Part shown: positions 42,498 to 53,026 of the stretch, piece after piece
How positions within the stretch are numbered: the first letter of the stretch is position 1
Layout of the letters: every line of letters starts with the position of its first letter
Assembly: GCA_900095095.1 (NCBI GenBank)
Contig: FMBT01000397.1
Span: 89,184 to 153,183 of the forward strand
From: Fragilariopsis cylindrus CCMP1102
Lineage: Eukaryota > Bacillariophyta > Bacillariophyceae > Bacillariales > Bacillariaceae
DNA: 64,000 nucleotides
Direction: 5' to 3'
Translations under genes and position numbers: made by a program
The notes under the pieces: model-generated
Told to the model about the DNA's origin: nothing
Databases searched by the model: none
What the model saw: the letters and a program-made list of their open reading frames with translations, nothing else

Positions 42498-43329
42498 TGT
42501 TGCTTGGTTGCTTGGTTGCTTACGTGGTTGATTGAACGGTTGGTAGTATTGTAGTGTTGTAGTGTTGCGTGGTGATTCTTTTGCTGATAGCGTTTGATTG
42601 TTAATCTGGCGGTGCGGTTGTAGCGAAGGATAGCAGAGTACGACCCTCAATAGTGATAATCAGGGTAATAATTCAGACGTTAAGAAACCTTTTCGACATT
42701 TCCTCTCACTTGTAAGTTGAAGTTACGTGGGACCCGACTCTAGTCTTAAGCTTTTGGTGAGCGAATTCACGATGGCAGATGTTAAAAAGTTTAAATTTGC
42801 GATGAGAAAAATCTAGCCTTGGGTTATGGAGGACAATAATCCTCTGTTGCAGGGGTAATACTAAGTATAATTATTACCCCTGCCCTGTCGTCAGTATTGC
42901 TTGGAGAATTACACACCTACTTCGTAGAGAGGCAATTGAGTCCCGCTTGATAAAACTTTAAATCACGCATAGACTCGTCGTCGATTGCTCGACTCTAACT
43001 CAATATAACTCGTCGCCGTCGAAGCCAACAGCTCAACATTTTTCTTCTTAATTTACCTACTACAGTATTAACTACATAATGACAAAGGAACAATCACGTT
43101 TTACATATAATTTAAACAATTATAGATATATTAGTATTTTTATTTATTGAAACAATTCTTGTAGACGTCTTAACCGTCCATACTAACTATGGTTCAATAT
43201 AGAATTATATTTCATGTGTCTTTTTCTTTTTATAATGGGTTGCTCTCTCTTTTCTTTTCTTTTTTTTTCCTGATTGTTGTTTCTTTTTTCCTTCCACTTC
43301 TTCCTTTTTCAGTCTAAATTTAGTAGAAA
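42498..43329. other. Intergenic region
   Basis: Includes the inverted repeat member 42936-42971 and a local GGGGTAATA...TATTACCCC hairpin (about 42851-42882). No gene. Confidence 0.5.
42936..42971 (-). repeat. 36-bp inverted repeat, right member
   Basis: TTGAGTCCCGCTTGATAAAA continuing to ATCACGCATA; partner of 39444-39479, 3.5 kb away. Confidence 0.75.
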
Positions 43330-45771
43330 TCAATCAAATATTGATCTAGCAATTTCATCAAATTCATTGTAGTTGGGAACAGCAACACTAACGGTGCCAT
43401 AAACAGCAATAAGATTGGCTGCTAATGTCCACAATAATGATATTAATGTATCATCGAATTCTAATAATAACTGATAGATTAATATCAGTATTATTAGACA
43501 TGATATTAAACCAAATTGGACAGTCGATACGAAAGCAACAATCCTGGACGTTGCTGGATGACCTAACTCATTCCGAAATAATTTATACGTTGCACGTAGG
43601 AATAAATCAAACGGAACACCCTCAGGATTATTTGTTGTTGCTCTATACATCGTTCGTCCATATTTTATAACATCACCTTTCTTATATCGTTTTCGTGGTT
43701 CCCATTCAGATGTTTGTTGTTCCTTTTGTTGTTGCTGTAAGTGCTGTAACGTCGACGATGATTTGTTACTTTTACTGCTGCTGGTATTATTATTGTTATC
43801 TGATGACGATGATTGTTTATTGTCTTTGTTGTTCAACATATAATCGTCGTCGTCGTCGATTGCAATCCACCCTCCTGCAAGGTAGCCTGTAATACCTAAA
43901 TGTGATCGATTCAATGTCGCAGCTTGTGCCAACAATAATGATAGTGTTGTAACCACAACAGAAATACCAATCATATATGCTGATACAGTATCAGGTCGTA
44001 ATAAATTATCACCCACCGAAAATGGTTTTTCGCCGGTACCGCCACTACTACCATCTTGATAATCACTTCGAAGTGGAGATGTTATCCCAGCAAAGAACAT
44101 TACCTTTGACAATTCCAATAGTCCCGATTTATTGGCACATTGACCTGTTGTTTTACATGCAAATTCTGTTCTTGGTAGTATAGCACAAATAAAAACATTT
44201 TCCATTAGACGTATCAATGCAACCTTACAAATCAATTTAAAACGATGATCTGTTACAATTGATTGATATTGTTCTAACCATGGCTGGTCACGATATCTTT
44301 CTCCCATCTCCTCTACCACTACACCACCACCCTTCGAACTACTGTTACGATGACTAGACTTGTTACTTCCTTCGGCCACACCAGATAATACCGAGGACGA
44401 TGCTTGTTTTTTCGATGCAGTACGTAATGATTTTACAATATTCGATGATCCAGAAACTAAATCAGGTATTGGTAATAATATAACACGTCCAAAACAAAAT
44501 ATACCGAGTACTGTGGCTGGGATCATTATATAATAACAACATTCCATCCAACTGGGTGGAGATGATCGTTCGTATAAACCAAATGGTTGTGTTGTATCAT
44601 GTAGGTACCCACCAGAATATCCCACCGCAGTGGAATATTTCATGGCCTCCATTTGCAATGCATGATCCGTCACAAATGGTGAGTGAACAACATTACCACT
44701 ATTACCATTTAGATTATGTTCCTTAGTGGGATTATAATGACTAGCAGGTGCTGTACCATAAAAGAAATATTCTACATCACGTAACAGGTACGTGATATCA
44801 CCATATATCCAACTAAAGTATCGTGTAAAACCATTCACAGTACCGCTTAAATTTTGAATAGAATTCGAATCATAATAACTGTTGTTGTTGTAGTTGTCAC
44901 TGTCACTGTCATCATTGTTATAATAGGATGATGGTGTTTGATTAGTATTATTATAACTTAATGGATATTCATAACAAAAATATAGAAATAATAATGTTCC
45001 AATTGGTAATACCATTTGTAAGGAGGGTGTGTAGGTATTAATAATGTTATTCCAATAATCTTCCGATGTTGCCACCGCTAAACTGGAGGGGAAGACATTC
45101 TGTATATCGGAACATTTGATATAAAACCATTCCATGGATCGATCAATTATACCACGAATAGTATTATCTTGGTTAGTGTAAGTATTGTTGTTATGGTTGT
45201 TGTTTTGTTTGTTATTGGATTTATTGCTACGACGATTATATTTGGAAGACGATGATGATAATCCGGATGATAGTCCTGATGATTGGGGATTGTTGTTGGA
45301 TGTTAAATTTGAGACTAAATCATTTTCCACACCCATCATAGTTGCAATATCATCGGCAGCAGTATGATTTGTACCAATAAATTTAGAGACAATATGTGAT
45401 TTAGGTCGATCAAATATTTGTCCCGCTAAGACAAAAGTACAAATAAAATCAATACAATTTTCAATTGGATTAAATTGAAATTTACCCGGTGATAATAATC
45501 CAGGGATGGTACGTTCACTCACACATGTGTACGTATCACAAGATATTAAGAGATAACGGATCCATAAATTACGTGATAACCATACTGATATTAATATCGT
45601 ATAGCGTATATCACGTCCTATTGCTGCATATCCTAACATTGATAAACTGATTAATAAATAGAATTCATGACGTAAATGAACAGTGGTTGGTCCAAATAGA
45701 CGATAGGATATATTCCATGATGATCCGCCTCGTCGTCCTACTACTCCCGAGGATGATGACGATGATCCCAT
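43330..45771 (-). CDS. Multi-pass membrane protein, unknown function
   Basis: 813 aa, single exon, ATG at 45771. Hydrophobic segments include FYLLISLSMLGYAAIG, YTILISVWLSRNLW, IDFICTFVLAGQIF, MVLPIGTLLFLYFCYEY, YYIMIPATVLGIFCFGRVILL, YMIGISVVVTTLSLLLAQAA, VAFVSTVQFGLISCLIILILIYQLL and LISLLWTLAANLIAVYG, so roughly eight or more helices. N/S-rich hydrophilic inserts separate them. The segment EWEPRKRYKKGDVIKYGRTMYRATTNNPEG resembles a small carbohydrate-binding-like fold, but this is weak. I do not recognise a transporter or enzyme family. Confidence 0.6.
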   Translation of the reverse strand: MGSSSSSSGVVGRRGGSSWNISYRLFGPTTVHLRHEFYLLISLSMLGYAAIGRDIRYTILISVWLSRNLWIRYLLISCDTYTCVSERTIPGLLSPGKFQFNPIENCIDFICTFVLAGQIFDRPKSHIVSKFIGTNHTAADDIATMMGVENDLVSNLTSNNNPQSSGLSSGLSSSSSKYNRRSNKSNNKQNNNHNNNTYTNQDNTIRGIIDRSMEWFYIKCSDIQNVFPSSLAVATSEDYWNNIINTYTPSLQMVLPIGTLLFLYFCYEYPLSYNNTNQTPSSYYNNDDSDSDNYNNNSYYDSNSIQNLSGTVNGFTRYFSWIYGDITYLLRDVEYFFYGTAPASHYNPTKEHNLNGNSGNVVHSPFVTDHALQMEAMKYSTAVGYSGGYLHDTTQPFGLYERSSPPSWMECCYYIMIPATVLGIFCFGRVILLPIPDLVSGSSNIVKSLRTASKKQASSSVLSGVAEGSNKSSHRNSSSKGGGVVVEEMGERYRDQPWLEQYQSIVTDHRFKLICKVALIRLMENVFICAILPRTEFACKTTGQCANKSGLLELSKVMFFAGITSPLRSDYQDGSSGGTGEKPFSVGDNLLRPDTVSAYMIGISVVVTTLSLLLAQAATLNRSHLGITGYLAGGWIAIDDDDDYMLNNKDNKQSSSSDNNNNTSSSKSNKSSSTLQHLQQQQKEQQTSEWEPRKRYKKGDVIKYGRTMYRATTNNPEGVPFDLFLRATYKLFRNELGHPATSRIVAFVSTVQFGLISCLIILILIYQLLLEFDDTLISLLWTLAANLIAVYGTVSVAVPNYNEFDEIARSIFD

Positions 45772-46235
45772 TTTTTTTTCTCCCTAGTGCCTTCTTACTT
45801 CTTCTTCTTCTTCTTGAAACTGAATAGAAAGTATTCGTTATAAATACTTGAAGTATACTAATAATATACTTTCAAATTAAACTTTTGTCTTGCTGCTTTA
45901 CCGTATGTCTCTCTTTGAATGTTATCAATAGGTAACTTAGCGAAGACAAATTTAAGAATGATGTTTAAATGTGAAAGTGATGATGATGAAGTGCACATCA
46001 TGAATAAAGAGGAGGAATAAAAGATTGGACTTAATTAGCGCTAATTCTGTCCGCGTCGCGTGTCGTCTGTCCGTTATTCTAATATTATTTTCTTACAATG
46101 AAATTTAGCAATATTTTTTCACACCGACCATGGTATTTACATAACTTTACCGGCAATATACCTGAGCTGTCGGTATCACAATAGAGGCTTTACGGTAGGT
46201 TAACTTTTATTTGATAGCTAGCTACATTTGATAAC
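45772..46235. other. Divergent intergenic region
   Basis: 5' flanks of the membrane-protein gene (minus) and the SET gene (plus). Nothing specific recognised apart from a TTC run near 45799. Confidence 0.4.
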
Positions 46236-47399
46236 ATGTTTACCTCCTCGCTGATGCCGAAACTACTGCTTGTATCGTATATGGTGCTGCTGCTACTGAT
46301 AATAGGACTACCAGAAGCGACAGTAGTAGTAGTAGCATTTCTTCATCACGTACCGGTATGCACGAAAATAATAAAAAATACTCAAGAACATTATCATTAT
46401 GTATCCGTACAGTCGGATGATTACGAAATTACTAACGAAGATGAAGACTGTAGTAGTATACGATATCAAATCAATAAAGTATTAATGGACAAACGAATAG
46501 AACTGTTAGCTGCTGATACCGTCGAACTTAATAGAGTACATCCAAAGAGTATAGTTCCAAAAGATAATGAAATGAGAGATACTCTTACCACTGTTACTAC
46601 CGATCAAATGATTAATGAAGTATTACTATCTAGTCGATTAGATATGCCATTTCTGAAATCTACAGAAGTCGGTCCCAGTACTATTGACGGTGCAGGACGT
46701 GGTCTATTTGCAACTGTGGATATAAAGGAGGGTGAAGTTATCACATGCTATCCAGGAGATGCTGTACTATATGAGAGGAGTAGTAATAGTAGTCCCTCTT
46801 CTTCTTCCTCCTCCTCCTCCACAGTAGATGACGATGATGAAAATTACGACGACGAAGAAGAAGAATATGACTGTGATGATGCCGAGGACGAGGATGAGGC
46901 CGAGGATGAGGATGAGGATGAGGATTTTACCGATGCAATGGTACTTTGGGGTATCCATGTTCCCGAAAACGATCGTTGGGATGATGATGCAGTATTTGAT
47001 GGATCCGAAACAAAAATTCCTTTAACAGCCTACGCTGTTTCGGTAGATGATCAATATTCCGTGATGGGCCATCCAGAGTTAGATGTCAATCCAGCCTATT
47101 CTGGCCATTATGCAAATGATGGTGCCGGTCATCTGGCATTAGAAACACCAACATCCGAAGCTAATAGAGCAGCTGCGTTAGAATTGGGTTTGGATACAGA
47201 ATATTCTTCGGATAACACCGGAGTAGGAGGTGTGGAGGAGAATATTGTCGCCTATGTTCTGAAGAGTTTTGAAGTGGCGAACGCAAAAATCGTGGAACTT
47301 GGAGGTATCCATGTTGCAGTGGTTGCGACGAGAGATATTCAAGCAGATGACGAAATAATGGTAACATATGGACCAGACCATTGGTTAGGGTATAGCTAA
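46236..47399 (+). CDS. SET-domain protein with a signal peptide and possible plastid motif
   Basis: 387 aa, single exon. Residues 1-34 are strongly hydrophobic (KLLLVSYMVLLLLIIGLPEATVVVVAF), ending VAF-LHH; a Phe directly after the predicted cleavage is the mark of diatom plastid presequences (ASAFAP type). The SET core starts near 152 with DGAGRGLFATVDIKEGEVI and YPGD; DVNPAYSGHYANDGAGH holds the region near the cofactor and Asn. VAVVATRDIQADDEIMVTYGPDHW is the closing block. A D/E-rich insert (~190-230) separates the halves. SET proteins methylate lysines on histones, or on plastid proteins such as Rubisco large subunit. Plastid or secretory targeting is inferred from the N-terminus only. 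Confidence 0.75.
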   Translation: MFTSSLMPKLLLVSYMVLLLLIIGLPEATVVVVAFLHHVPVCTKIIKNTQEHYHYVSVQSDDYEITNEDEDCSSIRYQINKVLMDKRIELLAADTVELNRVHPKSIVPKDNEMRDTLTTVTTDQMINEVLLSSRLDMPFLKSTEVGPSTIDGAGRGLFATVDIKEGEVITCYPGDAVLYERSSNSSPSSSSSSSSTVDDDDENYDDEEEEYDCDDAEDEDEAEDEDEDEDFTDAMVLWGIHVPENDRWDDDAVFDGSETKIPLTAYAVSVDDQYSVMGHPELDVNPAYSGHYANDGAGHLALETPTSEANRAAALELGLDTEYSSDNTGVGGVEENIVAYVLKSFEVANAKIVELGGIHVAVVATRDIQADDEIMVTYGPDHWLGYS

Positions 47400-47651
47400 G
47401 GCATGCTTGTTTGCGTGGCGCTAGCTGAAGGGTTTATAATAATACGATAATAATATCATGATTTTGACGTGACTATAAAAGTCTAAATAATGTAATAATA
47501 GAATGGAATAGAAACTAACAATGAAAAACGAAGCTAATAAGTGTAACTTTCGAAAATAATGTATATTCAACATACGATACCCCCCATACGGTTGCATGTC
47601 ACTGATAAATAATCATAACACGATTTTTTTAGAACTTCAATAAATAACCCA
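47400..47651. other. Short intergenic region between convergent genes
   Basis: AT-rich 3' flanks; nothing recognised. Confidence 0.4.
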
Positions 47652-49523
47652 TCAATTTACTTTATTCCAACGCCGGCGACGACGCGACTCAATATTTGAC
47701 ACCAAGGCTTCGATGCAGAAATCATTCGTCAGACCTACATCAGTCAGTGACTGGAATTGTTCAATACCACAAGCAGGAGATTTCAGATATGATCCATCGT
47801 TCACTTCATTTTTGTTATCGGTCTGAATTCGCAGTCCGCTATTAGCATCCGTTGAAGAAATACCGACGCAAAATTCCTCTTGAAAGATCATCAGATCCAT
47901 GCTTAAATCAGCTGTATTTTCACCGAATGTGTATCCGAAAACCTCTTCAGTGTATAACAATACACTTTCCATTGGTCCATCTGCCGCATTTCCAGCAAAA
48001 ACATTTATCTTTAAATCGGTAGGAACAGCTGCAGATTCGCCAATCCAGAATCGGACAGATTCGATTTGAAATGGAATACTTACATCGAATAGATCGATAT
48101 TGAAGCAATTCACAATGTCGTTAGGATTGCCTCCTACCGTTTCCGTATCAGGGTCTACACTAGCACATCCAATACCATTAGTGGGACCGTTGCACACACC
48201 AGGTACATCCTGAAATGACAGAACAGTAGCTCCTGATGGGAGTGGTTCGTCGACGATTGGTTCATCTACGATTGGTTCGTCAACAATTGGTTCGTCAACA
48301 ATTGGCTCGTCTACGATTGGTTCGTCTACGATTGGTTCGTCAACAATTGGTTCGTCAACAATTGGCTCGTCTACGATTGGTTCGTCTACGATTGGTTCGT
48401 CAACGTTTGGTTCGTCTACGATTGGTTCGTCTACGATTGGTTCGTCAACGATTGGTTCGTCAACGATTGGTTCATCGTCATCAACACCATCATCGCTATC
48501 CTGTAACCATGTTCCAGAACATTGAGTAAACATTTCACATCGGTCCCGATTTGTATTACATATTGGGTTGGTACTGCATGCTTCGATGTCTCCTCCGAAT
48601 CTACCACAACAACCGGCATCATCATCGACGTCATCATCAACATCATCATCGCTATTCGATAACCATGTTCCAGAGCATACAGCAAGAATTTCACATCGGT
48701 CCTGATTTGTATTACATCTTTGGTTGGTACCGCATATTTGACCGCCGTCTATTCCGAATCCAGCACAACATCCGTCTTCTGATGGACCATCACTATTTGA
48801 AACGTCAGCGGATGGAGCTGTAGTAGCAGCAACGGTTGTTGGTGTCGTAGTCTCAGGCACGGTGGTTGAACTACCACTTGATGGAGCTGTAGTAATAGCA
48901 AAGGTTGTTGGTGCCGAAGTAGGAGACTCGGTTGTCGGAGATTCGGTAGGAGACTCGGTTGTTGGAGATTCGGTCGGAGCTGCAGTAGGAGACTCGGTTG
49001 TCGGAGTTTCGGTAGGAGACTCGGTTGTTGGAGATTCGGTCGGAGCTGCAGTAGGAGACTCGGTTGTCGGAGATTCAGTAGGAGACTCGGTTGTCGGAGA
49101 TTCGGTACTTGGAACGGTAGTGTTAGAAGGACTTTCAGTCATATTAGAATCGGTGGGTGCCACAGTAGATGTGCCTGCTGTTGGGGAAGATGTGGTTGGA
49201 GCAGATGTGGTTGGATTATACGATGGTGGATTTGTCTGTGGAACCTGAGTTTCTGGTGGTGGAGGAGGATAAGGATTTTTCACTTCAGGATGATAATGCC
49301 TAGCAGAGAACGTAGGATTTGACGCAGGAGTTGGAGGAGCCGTTATGCTGTGAACTGCCCCCACATGTTCGAGATTTCTATTATCTTCCATTCTCTTTGT
49401 CCTCAAGTACGCCGAGGTGGAAGCATTAATCGAACTTCCATTTAGAACCATGACCAGTAGAAGAAACACCCCTCGTAGCAAGCATCGACGACGGGCAATC
49501 AAGTCTCCTTTAATTCCAACCAT
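47652..49523 (-). CDS. Repeat-rich secreted cell-surface protein
   Basis: 623 aa, single exon. A signal peptide is clear ([21 protein letters not shown]). The stalk, ~residues 100-240, is T/S/P-rich with repeated [10 protein letters not shown] units, likely O-glycosylated. Two Cys modules follow ([14 protein letters not shown]...[19 protein letters not shown] and a close second copy) separated by DDD-rich linker. Then come 15 units of PIVDE (one is PNVDE), coded by 15-bp DNA repeats (about 48244-48474). The C-terminal ~190 residues form a globular domain ([39 protein letters not shown], and a final FCIEALVSN). It is probably a wall or frustule-associated or adhesive protein; no exact family recognised. 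Confidence 0.65.
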   Translation of the reverse strand: MVGIKGDLIARRRCLLRGVFLLLVMVLNGSSINASTSAYLRTKRMEDNRNLEHVGAVHSITAPPTPASNPTFSARHYHPEVKNPYPPPPPETQVPQTNPPSYNPTTSAPTTSSPTAGTSTVAPTDSNMTESPSNTTVPSTESPTTESPTESPTTESPTAAPTESPTTESPTETPTTESPTAAPTESPTTESPTESPTTESPTSAPTTFAITTAPSSGSSTTVPETTTPTTVAATTAPSADVSNSDGPSEDGCCAGFGIDGGQICGTNQRCNTNQDRCEILAVCSGTWLSNSDDDVDDDVDDDAGCCGRFGGDIEACSTNPICNTNRDRCEMFTQCSGTWLQDSDDGVDDDEPIVDEPIVDEPIVDEPIVDEPNVDEPIVDEPIVDEPIVDEPIVDEPIVDEPIVDEPIVDEPIVDEPIVDEPIVDEPLPSGATVLSFQDVPGVCNGPTNGIGCASVDPDTETVGGNPNDIVNCFNIDLFDVSIPFQIESVRFWIGESAAVPTDLKINVFAGNAADGPMESVLLYTEEVFGYTFGENTADLSMDLMIFQEEFCVGISSTDANSGLRIQTDNKNEVNDGSYLKSPACGIEQFQSLTDVGLTNDFCIEALVSNIESRRRRRWNKVN

Positions 49524-50109
49524 TGTTTTGTCAAAGTAGAAGTATAATTTAGAAAGTATAACTCTATTTCAAAAAAGGGTAGATAGATATTTTCTAGTTG
49601 TCTACCTTACCAGAATACAGTTGAGAAAATTGGTGGCGGGTTGCTGTTTCCTTGTCTGCTTTGATGGCTGGTTGATGCGAGCTAGTTGAAACAAAAACAA
49701 AAGTGTTGTATCGATCGCGGAAACTTCCTTCACTAGGGTTGATTGTCGCGCATTTTGTGAACTAAAAATCTCTCCCTATCGCTAACAAAATACAATGGTT
49801 TACCTTAAGTAAAAAATAACGATAAATCAGTCGTGGATCTATAAATGGTGGTTTTTAACCGTTTACGTTAAACTCGAGAAAGCGCGGTCCGCTCAGTTTT
49901 TGCATACCTTAACAAGATATCGTTACAATTAATTATTCCGATTTAAATTTAAAAAAAGGAAACCTGCTTCCTTCGATATTCACATCGAAGATATTTTCTT
50001 GAATTTGAATTCATAACCTTTACTCTATCTTTTTCAAAGAAAAGACAGAAGTTTAAATTTGTAATCAAAATCTCCGCTAAGCCTTTAGATAACTCATTGT
50101 ATAGTAACA
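49524..50109. other. Divergent intergenic region
   Basis: 5' flanks of the secreted protein and the Golgi sulfotransferase. Nothing specific recognised. Confidence 0.4.
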
Positions 50110-51444
50110 ATGACAGGTAGAACCAGTTATATACGAATAGCAGTGATTGTTACTATCTCTTGGTACGCTTTCACAACCCTATTCTTCACGATAGTGTTGA
50201 ACCGAGGAGATATTGAAACCACCACGTCCCTTCGTCATGATGTCATGACTGCCACCCTTCTTCCACCAAGAAGGCATCTAAGAGAACAAGAGGCAGCAGC
50301 GGAAGCACTAATCAAAAATAAAATCAACAAATCTAAAATTACACCTTCTATTAAAGAAAATGGAAGCGACATAATCAATTCCGAAACAAACGAATTCATT
50401 AATACTGCAATGAATGTAAGAGCAGATGCTATACCTCCTCAATGTGATAAGCTCCCGCTTGTCAATGGTCGTCACTTCTTTAGAAATCGACTACGGGTTG
50501 TAGATCAAGATCTTACAGACATATGTGGGCCTAAGGTTATGATTATAGGTAGCATGAAGTGTGGAACTAATAAACTCGCAGAATTACTTCTACAGCATCC
50601 AAGAATCAAATTGAATTCGTGCAGTCTTTCCAATACACAAGGAGGGTGCAATCAGGGCTTATTTCAAGCAGCGCTCAAGCAAGGACTTGTCTTTGAAGGA
50701 AATGACTTTACCCACATCCGCAGAGATGATCCTGACGGCTGGCTGAATAATTATGGGAAGCGGTTGCCATTGACAGACGGAATCAGCACGATGACTTTCG
50801 ATAAGTCACCTTCGTATATGGATATACCATTCTTTCCTGACGTTGCGAAAACATCAAGGAAATATCTACCCAATGTGAAAATAGTTGCAACTCTATGCAA
50901 TCCAGCAGAACGCCTATTTAGTGAATTGAACCATTTGCTTAACTCGAATCGCGAAGGGTTCAATCAATTCTATCATGATAATGATGTAACTCCACCAGTA
51001 GATTTCTCTTCGTTCGTCCACTTGTTAAAACCTGAAAATCCGATATGTAATGAAAAGAATGATTTCTGTGAAAGCAATCGGATGCAATATTTGAAGAAAG
51101 GCGAGTTTCTCAACAACCTCCGTCCCTGGTACGAGGAATACGGCGAAGAAAACGTTTTACTCGTCGACATGAGTCAAGACCCGACCGTTATTGTGGAAAA
51201 CCTCTTGGATCACGTCGGTTCCGACGTACTGCCACTATCTGAATATCCGTGGGATGACGTGAGGACCCATGCTGTATTTTCGAGTAGTGCCTATGAGGGA
51301 CGTTCATCGGCGTACCAATATTTCAATGAAGATATGAAATGGCTTGAGAGATACTATGAACCACACAATGATGAGCTTGCAAGTAAACTTGGAAAAGATT
51401 GGCCAAGAAAATGGAGCTGTCGCTTGAATGGAAATTGTGAATAG
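50110..51444 (+). CDS. Golgi sulfotransferase, heparan-sulfate/carbohydrate type
   Basis: 444 aa, single exon. Residues ~9-31 are a signal anchor (IRIAVIVTISWYAFTTLFFTIVL), typical of type II Golgi enzymes. The 5'-phosphosulfate-binding loop is VMIIGSMKCGTNKLAELLLQHP (near residue 143). The 3'-phosphate region is VKIVATLCNPAERLFSELNHL, where Arg and Ser match the sulfotransferase pattern. A later WYEEYGEENVLLVDMSQD and the Cys pairs (CNEKNDFC, CRLNGNC) fit the carbohydrate sulfotransferase family. It would transfer sulfate from PAPS to a glycan. It is unlike the two paralogues at 4630 and 17439 outside the loop, so this is a separate subfamily. Confidence 0.82.
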   Translation: MTGRTSYIRIAVIVTISWYAFTTLFFTIVLNRGDIETTTSLRHDVMTATLLPPRRHLREQEAAAEALIKNKINKSKITPSIKENGSDIINSETNEFINTAMNVRADAIPPQCDKLPLVNGRHFFRNRLRVVDQDLTDICGPKVMIIGSMKCGTNKLAELLLQHPRIKLNSCSLSNTQGGCNQGLFQAALKQGLVFEGNDFTHIRRDDPDGWLNNYGKRLPLTDGISTMTFDKSPSYMDIPFFPDVAKTSRKYLPNVKIVATLCNPAERLFSELNHLLNSNREGFNQFYHDNDVTPPVDFSSFVHLLKPENPICNEKNDFCESNRMQYLKKGEFLNNLRPWYEEYGEENVLLVDMSQDPTVIVENLLDHVGSDVLPLSEYPWDDVRTHAVFSSSAYEGRSSAYQYFNEDMKWLERYYEPHNDELASKLGKDWPRKWSCRLNGNCE

Positions 51445-51844
51445 TTCAATATTACTTAATGTTGTAACGAGTTTCGCATGAATACTCAACTTGAGCTTTT
51501 CTTCGATTCTCAGAAGTATTGGAATACTCCTGACACGTCGAACGTTTGTCGTTTCACGAACAAGTTTACTCGTGCACTATAGTACATAGATGTAGCGGTT
51601 CAGCATGTAATAATCATAGCAATCGCATAGAGTGAGATAAAGCCGAAATTCAAATAGTATTTGGCAGGTTTTAAAAGGTCTGATGATCTTAATTTTCACT
51701 CGCAGTATATATAGATGATTATTATTCTTAAAATAGGTTGTAAAAGTTCAATCAATAGAACAACATAGCAAGTAATCACTGCAATTGCACTACGTCTTCT
51801 TAGTTGTGATATATCATTTATCAATTCAAAGTAAAGTGCAGCTA
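51445..51844. other. Intergenic region
   Basis: Convergent 3' flanks; nothing recognised. Confidence 0.4.
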
Positions 51845-53026
51845 TTATTTAGTTCTTATCCTGGGATTGTCCCAAATAACACCAATTTCTCTGAGTCTTT
51901 CCTGTCTTACTTCACTTAGCTTTCCATAATTTTGTCTGCTAAACCAGTCTCCAAGATTTTTACCATCTTCTTTATGATCTCTTGGGACATTACAGTCTCC
52001 CTCTCTATTTTTGTATTGTATAAGAAGTTTGCTGAATTCATCCCATCCATATTCCAACACATCCCACACTATACCTAGTTCCTCAAGTTGCTTTTCTTTT
52101 ATAGTGTCAAGTATCCCTCTTTTTTTGTCTTGACGCTTATTACTTAACCACCATCCAAGCTTTTTACCATCTTCTTCGTGGTCGTATGGGACATTACAGT
52201 CTCCCTCTCTATTTTTGTACTGCATAAGAATGTTGATGGTTCTATCCCATTCATGTTCATATACATTCCACACTATACCTACGTTCTCCAATTGCTTTTC
52301 TTTTACAATATCAAGTGTTCCTCTCTTTTTGTCTGCTCTCTGTTTTTTTAACCACCATCCAAGATTTGTTCCATCTTCTATGTGTCTACTTGGGACATTA
52401 CAGTCTCCCTCTCTATTATTGTATTGTAAAAGTAGAGCGAACATAGTCTCCCACTTTTGAGATAATACATCCCATACAACGCCTATCTCATCCAATCCAC
52501 TTTCTCTTTTGGCATCAAGTCGTCCTTTCTTCTTATCCAGACGCTGTGTATTCAACCAAGAACCAAGATTTTTTTCATCTTCTTTATGATCTCGTGGAAC
52601 ATTACAGTTTCCTACTTTTTTCTTGTATTGTACAAGAAGAGTGAACGATTCCTGCCACTGTTTAGAATATATATCCCACACAACACCTCTCTCCTCCATT
52701 TCCTTTTCTTTCTCGGCATCAAGTCGTCCTTTCTTCTTGTCCATTCTTCGTGTACTCAACCATTCGCCAAGATTTTTCCCATCTTCTTTGTGATTTCGCG
52801 GAACATCACAGTCTCCTTCCCTCTCTTTGTATTGTTCTAGAAGATTGAACATAGACGAATATGACGACGTCGATGAAGACGAAGATTTTCTGTTGGCAGC
52901 TGCAAATCCATAGTAATTATCATAATATAATGATGTTATCGTCGTCAATCTAATATGACATAAGTTGTTGCGGTTAGAGTTCAACGTCCATATCATTTGT
53001 CGTTGGAGGAAGGTTGTCATTGTCAT
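51845..53026 (-). CDS. Protein of five helicase-associated (HA) domains
   Basis: 393 aa, single exon. After a ~55-residue N-terminus there are five consecutive ~67-residue repeats. Each has a helix ending in LLxQYKxREGDCNVPxxHxEDGKNLGxWL, then a KRxDKKRGxLDxxKExxLExxGIVWD segment. These are helicase-associated domains (Pfam HA, often found many at a time in diatom proteins, some next to DEAD-box helicases). No helicase is present here. Their function is unclear; nucleic-acid binding is usually suggested. The basic N-terminus without acids (MTMTTFLQRQMIWTLNSNRN...) could be a mitochondrial presequence. Repeat DNA units are similar enough to indicate growth by internal duplication. Confidence 0.82.
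   Translation of the reverse strand: MTMTTFLQRQMIWTLNSNRNNLCHIRLTTITSLYYDNYYGFAAANRKSSSSSTSSYSSMFNLLEQYKEREGDCDVPRNHKEDGKNLGEWLSTRRMDKKKGRLDAEKEKEMEERGVVWDIYSKQWQESFTLLVQYKKKVGNCNVPRDHKEDEKNLGSWLNTQRLDKKKGRLDAKRESGLDEIGVVWDVLSQKWETMFALLLQYNNREGDCNVPSRHIEDGTNLGWWLKKQRADKKRGTLDIVKEKQLENVGIVWNVYEHEWDRTINILMQYKNREGDCNVPYDHEEDGKKLGWWLSNKRQDKKRGILDTIKEKQLEELGIVWDVLEYGWDEFSKLLIQYKNREGDCNVPRDHKEDGKNLGDWFSRQNYGKLSEVRQERLREIGVIWDNPRIRTK

Noticed and set aside
48862-49248. 128-codon ORF with [10 protein letters not shown] repeats
   Set aside because: It is the antisense reading of the TESPT repeat in the secreted protein 47652-49523.
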